The notes under the pieces were generated by a model that saw only the letters and a list, made by a program, of their open reading frames with translations, was not told the DNA's origin and made no database searches. A stretch of DNA of 64,000 bases from Pseudisothecium myosuroides (taxonomy: Eukaryota > Streptophyta > Bryopsida > Hypnales > Lembophyllaceae), in NCBI GenBank assembly GCA_951799445.1, contig OX637288.1:11906501-11970500 (forward strand). The letters run 5' to 3'. Position numbers and translations under genes: made by a program. Below, piece by piece: positions 56,994-64,000 of this stretch. Within the stretch, counting starts at the first letter, position 1; each line of letters begins with the position of its first letter.

Positions 56994-57668
56994 ATGGCGG
57001 AGGAGGTGAAGGAGGACGAGGCGGCGATGGCGCTGTCCGGAAATGGCACCCCGGAGTCCGACCCCGGCGAGCTTAATAAGAAGACGTCTTCCTACCGTTA
57101 CTGGGTCCGCAGCTCCACGCTGACGGCGCCCAAGACGGCTCCCCGCCCTTTGACAGCGGCCGAGATCACCGCGAAGACCATCAGCAATGGCGCGCAGTTG
57201 GGTTTGGGCTCCCAGTGGAACCAGGCGGGGACGTGGGAGGAGAAGGTGTTAAGCTCCTGGGCGTACAGCCGCGTGAAGGCGCTTCTCCCGGCCGTGGAGC
57301 CTGTGGAGTTCGACCAGGGCTGCACCGCGAGGGTGGTGGAGGTGACGAGCTGTAGCGGCGATGCGTCCATGGTGACGGTGCGGCAACGGAAGCGTGTGGG
57401 CTATACGTTTGAAATCGAGATGAAGTATGCGGTGACGATGAGGGGGGAGGAGGAGGGCGGGGACGGGAAGGCGATTGAAGGGAAAATGAAGGTGCCGGAG
57501 GCGTGTTACGGCGAGCTGGATGATCTGGAGCTCGAGGTGACGGTGAGCGCGGCTGACGTGAAGGACGAGGAGAAGAGGAGGAACGTGAAGCAGAATGTGA
57601 CGAAGCTGCTGTTGCCGAGGATTCGGCGGAAGCTCGAGGAGTTTGAGGCGGAGTTAAAGGAGAGGTAA
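56994..57668 (+). CDS. Aha1 N-domain protein (Hsp90 ATPase activator-like cochaperone)
   Basis: 224 residues, intronless. After an acidic start (MAEEVKEDEAAMALSGNG) comes the plant-type domain: SSYRYWVRSSTL, LGLGSQWNQAGTWEEKVLSS, TSCSGDASMVTVRQRKRVGY, VPEACYGELDDLELEV and C-terminal LPRIRRKLEEFEAELKER. This matches the short plant family (like Arabidopsis At5g58110) that has only the Aha1 N-terminal domain, whereas full Aha1 is about 350 residues with a second START-like domain. Aha1 N-domains bind the Hsp90 middle segment and stimulate its ATPase. The NxNNWHW motif of yeast Aha1 is here WNQAGTWEEK, so activation strength is uncertain. Codons are GC-rich. Confidence 0.9.
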   Translation: MAEEVKEDEAAMALSGNGTPESDPGELNKKTSSYRYWVRSSTLTAPKTAPRPLTAAEITAKTISNGAQLGLGSQWNQAGTWEEKVLSSWAYSRVKALLPAVEPVEFDQGCTARVVEVTSCSGDASMVTVRQRKRVGYTFEIEMKYAVTMRGEEEGGDGKAIEGKMKVPEACYGELDDLELEVTVSAADVKDEEKRRNVKQNVTKLLLPRIRRKLEEFEAELKER

Positions 57669-57914
57669 TGGGGGGCTGCGAGAAGCTTATGACCTTGGGG
57701 ATTGATGTCTTTGAACAGGGGTATTTTTTGGTGTCAACTTCGGTTGATTGACCTAATGGCTGCTGTGAAGTCGGTTTCGTAGAGCAGAAGGGGTTCATAT
57801 GAAGGATCGTTAACCGTTATATCGTCTGTGCGAAGGTGGTTGCATTTCGAGTCGTTGATTCAAATTTTTGTGTCTCTGCGTTACGACGCGGAAGATGATA
57901 TACCCGATCAGGTC

Positions 57915-58610
57915 ACATTTTGATTATTCTCAAAGAGAAGAGTTAGGTGTGGGAGAGAGAGAAAATGGTTACCTGAACCACAGTAGGATATTCATCAGAT
58001 GTGTCGTCTGCTCTATATTGAATCCGGTGGCTTCTGCGTCATGGATTTATTACTAGCTACATAGGATTTAAGCTATTTGCAATTCAACATTACAGGAAAT
58101 GGTTCAATTTTCTGACATTCTTCCTCTGTTTCCTTGGAGCATGTGGTGGCTTTCTGATTGAGTCGGAAAGCTTGCTTTGATGATGTGGGTGCCATTTGCT
58201 TTAAATTCTTATTTAGAGAACAAAATTATTCGGATGAAATTGAACTACAAAGATTGTGCATTAGGACTCACCTGTTGCTGTCGCTTTGTCATACATATAT
58301 TGGAGTATCCGTGCCATAGTTCAAACTCAGATTGTTATAACCCTACTTTTTCTGCCAAATACTGATTTATTTACTTTCAAAGAGGGGTTAGCTGTGGGAG
58401 AGAATAGGTTAATTGAATCACATACGATATTCAACAGAGATGTCTTGTGCTTTATTGAATGTATATGGATTTAGTAGCTACGGAGGATTCAAAACTATTT
58501 TCGAGCCACTTCATATAGAACGCTTCAATTTAACACTTAACCTCCGTTTTTTTGGAGCACGAGGTGACTTTCTGGTGGAGCCGGTAGGTATTAGCTTTCA
58601 TGATGATGTT
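57915..58610. repeat. Tandem duplication, about 440-bp period, downstream of Aha1-like gene
   Basis: 57930-58190 and 58370-58610 share 'tctcaaagag', 'gttaggtgtgggagagaga', 'gatattca', 'gagatgtc', 'atggatttattactagctac' and 'tttcttggagca..ggtgactttctg' in order, with many substitutions. Confidence 0.7.
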
Positions 58611-58730
58611 GAGCTCCGGTAGGTGACATCTTTCATTCTTTTTAATGGATTGAAAACAGTAAAATTTTACACTAGTGTGAATTTTACACAACTGATACCA
58701 ATAGTGTCTGTCGATTTGTCTCAGTATCAA

Positions 58731-59626
58731 TTAATCCTAAACTCTCATTTGTCCCCTGGTGGAACAAAATTTGGGCAGGCTCCTATAAGCTTAATTTTTG
58801 GTGAAACGTTTTGAAACTTTCTCATCAGATAGAAAAAATTATTAGCTTCCTGGGAATGTAATTCTTATTTCAATTGGTGCCCAAGAACAAAAGTTATATT
58901 CTGGAGCATTGCAATAAGCCTTAAACTGAATTTGATGGGCAAAAAAAAGAAATCTACAAAAACTTGAAATTTTTTTCCTTAATTTTTTTCTAATAGATTG
59001 TATTTTTGTCTAGGTGGAAAACTTTGATTCATTCCATTTGGATTTATGATGTGAAAGTTATGGAGCATCTTGTTTTGTTAGCAATAAGGGCATGTTTTTG
59101 AAAGAATAATGTATAGGATTCGTTTTTGAACTCAATTTCTGTAGCTTTTCAAAACAAGAAGTTCCATTGGGTTAACTTTGATTGTTAGAACAATCTCACC
59201 ATTGAGATTAGTGTGTTTTATTTCATCTTAGAGCTATCAAAGATTTAATTCTTCTTTCTATTATGTACTTTCTTTTGCTTAATAATTCTTTTAAATAATG
59301 AAAATCATATCATTTTCTTAACTTTTATTTTTCCTATATTCTCAACTCAGTTCTTCATGATAAATTTTTTTTAATTCAAAATCTCATGAATTAGTTTACT
59401 GCGGTGCCACAAAACATGATTTCTTCATTTTGAATGCATTTATCTTGCAATCTAGGTGGTCGAAGTGTTTGAAAATTTTCCACACATTTTCATAGTAGTC
59501 TATTGCAAGATTTTTATGATTAGATATGGAAAAAAAATACCATTTTTAAATTTTTTGCTCTTTGCACTAAAAATGGCAATTGAGTGGATTTTTCCCTAAA
59601 ATAGGCCTTTGGACTTTAGAGGTTAA
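58731..59626. mobile_element. TTAA-type non-autonomous DNA transposon (copy E8)
   Basis: TTAA-TCCTAAACTCTCATTTGTCC on the left and GGACTTTAGAGG-TTAA on the right; TTAA at 58731-58734 and 59623-59626. 896 bp, interior like copy E5 ('gggcaggctcctat', 'aaagttatggagcatcttgtttt'). Termini more diverged, so probably older. Confidence 0.75.
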
Positions 59627-62079
59627 TATATCTATTCAAAATCAGATATTTATAACTCTAATTTTTAGACTAGACATGCCCAAAATGACAAGTGAATGGT
59701 ATGCTTCGTAGTGGGGATAAAAATAAAAAGTGGTCAAATTAATAAAATTTTCTAAATTTTTTGTTTTTATTTTAATATTCTTGTATTGAATATTGTGCAA
59801 ATAGCATGCATTCACTTTCTATATGTATTAGGGCACACTTTGGGATGAATATGCTTAGTAATGAATGATCCTATTCCGTTATGAGATGTTTATTGGTTTA
59901 TGATGTGGTAGAAACAAGAAGTGATTAGATGTTTTGCAACTTTTAATGTCTTAGGAAGTTACTTGCACTTGTTGTCTAGATAGTTTAAATTGTTTTTTAT
60001 TGGATATATTTCTAATATATTTTACATATATACATGTTTCTAATATATTTCTAATATATTTCACATATAGATAGTATTAATGTTGAATGCTTGCTAAAAA
60101 GTGAAGATTTTGTGAATTAAATGAACTTACCTATATTGTAGTAAAGGACTCACTTATGTTTTACAATCTTTGGTGATGCCTTTGAATTGTTATTGCAATA
60201 GTGTAAAGAATTTAAAATTGTTATATTTGCATCCAAAAAGATGAGAATAGTCCTTTAATATGATCCACAATAGGATGCTATATGCTTTTACTTTGACCAC
60301 TTATAATAGGGAGAGTTATGGTTGGAGGCTCTCCCCTCCCTCAACTTGCCAAAGAACTATGTCACATAATATCTTGAACTTGGTGAAGTTTCCTATATTC
60401 CATAAAGAATGTATATATGGCTCTTCTAAACAGCCGCTAGTGAAAGATCTCTAAACGCCACCAAAATTGATCTTCCAATGCCCGCAACTGTCCGCCAGCT
60501 ATCGTCCGCCCATCTTCACATCCATCTTCACGAGGTTTCATTGAAACTTTGTGCAGCCACAAATTTTCTTACGCAACATGATTTCTACAAGTGTATTGGC
60601 ATGCCATACGTTCTTCAATTCCTTCCTTTTGTGTTCCAAGCAACCAAACAAGCGTCAACAATAAAGCATCTACTTGCGACGCCTCCGGTGATGGCTACAT
60701 GAACGCCATTACTTATAAACCAATTGGACCATGGATTCGCCATCTCTAAGATCTTGTGGAGCTAGAAAGTTAAAAAGATCTTGTAGAAAGCTAGTTTTGA
60801 GAGGAAGAACTCTTTGGGCATATGAAGCTTTCAGAGGGCAGCAACAGAGGTATAGTAGTGGTGCTTCCTCTTAGGAGCATGCGTTGTGGCGTGGAAGATT
60901 GAAGGAGGAGTGGATAAGGTGGATGCGCTTTGAGAGAATACTGTATACAAGTCAATTGTCGCGGCTCAAGCTTTCAAGGAGACTCCTTGAAAGTTTGAAA
61001 AGAGATTGCAAATTGCAGATTGCAGCTTGGACAGTTGGGCGCGTGTGGACAGTTTTGTGTCTATGCTCAATTTTGGTTGTCAATGTGCAATTGGATTCTA
61101 TTTGCAGCATTGCAGCATATGTAGAATGTGTTTTTTACTATAGAGTTGTGGACAGTTATAAAACTATGAAGATCACTATAAATTGTTCATCCCTCGAAAA
61201 GCAACTCCACTATAATCTGCAGGGGTGCTTGGATCATAAATCCACGTTCAAGCTAATTATGTAATTATAATAAGTAAAATAAATTCCATTAATCATTTTT
61301 TTGAAAAAATCTAGATTGACATAATATAATATTTAAATTTTAAAATAATATATCATATATAAATAAAAAATACACATTTAGTTGATAGTTAAAAACTACC
61401 ATTTCAAACATAGTTGTCACATTAGATGAACTGTCCGTCCAAACCATCCGATTTGCCTACCCGTCCGGGACATCTGACAACCCTAACTTGTTCAATGTGA
61501 CTATTTCAAGGTAGTTATATTGTCTCTTTGGTCCGCCCAAACTGTCCTATATGTCTGCCTATACGAGAGATTGAGACGTTCAACGATCCTAACTTGATTG
61601 ATGTCTAATGTAACAACAATGATTCCAAACCACCTACACTATATGATTAGTATGAATTTGCGACCAAGTCTCGTAGCGTATAAAATAGACGAAGGGACAA
61701 AGAAGATGTGCAGTGCCGAAGTGCTTATCCAAACTGTCTTGTGGTACGCGCTTGCAATAGTGCATACTTTCAAAGAAACTCCATGAAACTTCATGATTGA
61801 GGTGGATGCGGGTGACGTTGGCGATTTTGGAGGATCAATATAGCGCTTTGACATGTTGAGTAGTATTGCTTACAGTAGACAACTTTGAGATTTGAGTAGC
61901 ACTATGTGCTTAGACATCTTTTACAAGAACATGTATGAATTTTGAATTAAATATGAAAGTGGGCAGACCATTGTTGATGCCTAATTGTCTTGCAAGACTT
62001 TTGTTTTCCTTGTCACTTCCTTGTTTGTTTGTAGGTGGATATCAAACCCTAAGACATAGTAGGAATTATTCTTGTATTG
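59627..62079. other. AT-rich region without recognised gene
   Basis: Frames at 60478-60702 and 60884-61264 have no family resemblance. 'ttctaatatattt' repeats occur near 60000-60065 and a 'ccctaacttg' pair near 61480 and 61590. I see no gene. Confidence 0.35.
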
Positions 62080-62826
62080 GGGTCGTTGCAAGAAAGGGTT
62101 TTCAAAAAGCGTAGCTTTTTTCACTAGACTCATTTTTTTCTTCCAAGAGTACTTTAAAATTAGAAAATGATTTTTTTTTTAATTAAAAAAATATGTTTAA
62201 TGAATAAACCTTTAAGAAGAAGGTACCCTAGGAAGGAAAAGTATAGAAAATTTTTCTAAGTAGGAGAACTAGAAAACCCCTAAATCTTATGAAAATAGGA
62301 CCAATCATTGTAATTTCACATTTTAATTTGTAAAAAATAGGAAAAGCAATATTTAAAAAAACTAAAAATTGGCCATTTGGAAAGAGTTCATAGTGATGGA
62401 ATTTCACCAAAAGATTGATCTTAAAACCATCTTCATTGTTCAGAAACTGCTCGCAATGAGAGTGCTATTTGCACTCATGTGGAGGACAGAAAATAATATA
62501 TTTTTAGATTTCCTTTGGTAGGAATATCCTTTCCTACTATGCAAATAGACCATGAAAATTTCAGCTCCAGATCATTAAATTTGGGGACTCCTAACGTAGT
62601 AAAAACCCTTAAACCTTATATTGTGACAAATTAACAAAAATGATTTTTAAATATAAAATGATGTTTTTTAATTTCTAAAAAGAAAGGGATATGATTACCA
62701 TCAAGTTAGGCATCACCAATAAAAATTTCATGTTCATTAGACTTGTGCTTCAAAAGTTATAGAAGATAACAAAAAAGTCACTCTCATTGTGATGGGAAAT
62801 AGGACCACCCTTTCTTGCAACGACCC
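62080..62826. mobile_element. GGGTCGTTGCAAGAAA-TIR element with 4-bp TSD (copy S4)
   Basis: GGGTCGTTGCAAGAAAGGG and its inverse bound 747 bp. ATTG duplicated at 62076-62079 and 62827-62830. The inside shares 'gagtactttaaaattagaaaa' and 'ctaagtaggagaact' with copy S2, but both TIRs changed together (GATT to CGTT), so this is a subfamily. Confidence 0.82.
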
Positions 62827-63100
62827 ATTGATCGTTTTTTGCCACATAGTTTGGAAAATTAGAGCGGAAATTTAGAGCCACGGCAATGCAAATGCATCGG
62901 AATTTAGGACCCAATAAGTGTACCCAAGCATTGCGGAATTTTTCTAAAAATTTGATTTGTAGTGGAATTTTCTTCTCAATCTTGTGAAATTATAGTACCT
63001 TCGTGGGTGCCAAGGTTTTATGAATTTTCAGGTATGAGAGAATTGTGGTTGTGCGTGTGAATGTTGTCACAGTGGTGCTGCATGATTCATGGCGTCTGTA

Positions 63101-63510
63101 AGGTAGGAGGTTGTAAAACAGAGCGGGCATTAAAAATGGACCCTATAAATGGCTATGAAATGGACATGAGTTGGTTCTGAAATTGACTAGTATAGTCATT
63201 GAATGAATCAAGGAAAAAAGTATTAGCAATTGCAAGAGCCAATCATTCTCTTTGTTTTACCCATTTTTATTTAGAATTGCAAATGAACCATTTATGAAAG
63301 ACCTAGGGTCACAAATAGGGAACTAAGACCCAGCTCGTTTGAAAATTCATAAGTAACTCAAAAATGCTTGGAAAAATACGAAACCACTTGGATTAAATTC
63401 CTCATCAATTTTTCTATGTCTGAAAAATGATCTAAAAATATTCCCGTCCAAGTAAATACATGAAAAAGGCGGACCAGCCCTTAGATGCTCCAAATCTAAG
63501 CCTCCTACCT
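63101..63510. mobile_element. MITE with AGGTAGGAGG termini and flanking TA (copy 2)
   Basis: AGGTAGGAGG at 63101 and CCTCCTACCT ending at 63510, TA on both sides; internal 'gagcgggcattaaaa' as in the copy at 44310. 410 bp. Confidence 0.7.
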
Positions 63511-64000
63511 TAATGGTAGGAAGCGACATTAGCTTGAAGGAGGTTGGGAGGCTGGTTGTGGTCATGTGGTGTCAAATTGCCTTCCCTGAGACAACCGAGT
63601 GCATTGATCGTAGTCAGTGGCGCTTGGAGGAGCGGGATGGCAGTGGTCTTGTCAGCGCTCTCTAATGTTTGTTGTTTCGGTTATGTATGCTGTTCCTGTC
63701 ATTTCTTTTTTCTCATAACATTCAGTAGCACTCAGCAGGTCTGCCCTCCCTCCCTCCAACTGAAGAGTGTGGAATATTCTACACCCATCAGTAGCTAAGA
63801 GGACACTTGGCTGAATTTGTCAGAGAGTTTATGAAAGAGAGGCTCAATTTAGTGAGTGCACATAAGTCGATGTGGAGGCTAGCCATGTCAGAAAATTTAA
63901 TGATGAAGTTTGTGGATGATACCTGAAGAGAGGGAAAGGCAGCCTCTCTTCAGGCTACTGAATGTTATGCTCTCATTATTTCGATTCGGTTTTTTAGTTA
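63511..64000. other. Spacer at window end
   Basis: An 84-codon frame at 63544-63798 is not recognised. Nothing else seen. Confidence 0.35.

Noticed and set aside
57181..57798. 205-codon Pro/Ser-rich minus-strand frame
   Set aside because: Mirror of the GC-rich Aha1-like gene; composition is low complexity and no family fits.
60478..61854. Possible transposon-derived coding pieces (60478-60702 and minus 61639-61854)
   Set aside because: They share only a short 'VSLK-C' resemblance; too weak to claim a transposase.
1..64000. tRNA, rRNA, CRISPR, phage or bacterial defence genes
   Set aside because: No cloverleaf, rRNA core string or regularly spaced repeat array was seen; the window is eukaryotic nuclear DNA.
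1..64000. LTR retrotransposon or viral coding remains
   Set aside because: No reverse transcriptase, integrase or gag motif was found in any listed or inspected frame; all mobile elements seen are short DNA transposons.

Overview
The window is nuclear DNA of a green plant (streptophyte), most likely a seed-free land plant or a charophyte alga. The nuclear genes carry spliceosomal introns, and several products are plastid proteins: PSRP-3/cS23, an RlmN-type methyltransferase with a probable transit peptide, and remains of MPBQ/MSBQ methyltransferase. A telo-box-like motif lies upstream of a ribosomal protein gene. A FAM228-like gene, a family I associate with ciliated organisms, would fit flagellate sperm; that part is inference. 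I cannot name the species.

Genes are sparse and mostly lie in moderate-GC islands. About 4.4-5.9 kb and 14.9-17.3 kb hold two copies of a segmental duplication. Each copy has an intact intronless histone H4 variant with a replaced N-terminal tail. Only the second copy keeps the full RlmN-like gene; the first has a 3' fragment. A 0.46-kb divergent promoter separates RlmN (minus) from the eL30 gene (plus, 17650-17985). On the minus strand, 19.65-24.4 kb holds a phase-consistent multi-exon FAM228-like gene. A decayed MPBQ/MSBQ methyltransferase pseudogene lies at 25.7-26.7 kb. From 45.96 to 50.25 kb a ten-exon gene encodes a two-BRCT protein; its second intron has AT-AC ends with textbook U12-type (minor spliceosome) signals. 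PSRP-3 (two exons, 53.2-55.3 kb) and an intronless Aha1-N-domain cochaperone (57.0-57.7 kb) complete the recognisable genes.

Most of the rest is AT-rich and built from non-autonomous DNA transposons with no visible transposase. Six groups have terminal inverted repeats and target-site duplications readable by eye: (i) about 0.8-0.95-kb elements with CCCCTAAAG-type ends flanked by TTAA (piggyBac/Kolobok-like), at least eight copies; (ii) about 0.72-0.84-kb elements with GGGTGATTGCAAGAAA ends and 4-bp duplications (perhaps Sola-like), four copies, one with an unoccupied paralogous site in this window; (iii) a 2.7-kb CACTA element with GTT duplication; (iv) a 337-bp hAT MITE with 8-bp duplication nested in a TTAA element; (v) a 186-bp pogo-like MITE with TA duplication; (vi) two AGGTAGGAGG MITEs. 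Other foldback sequences and an A/T-tract minisatellite are also present.

A second theme is local tandem duplication of gene parts and flanks (units about 100-440 bp). It affects exon edges, introns, pseudogene interiors and downstream regions of nearly every multi-exon locus here.
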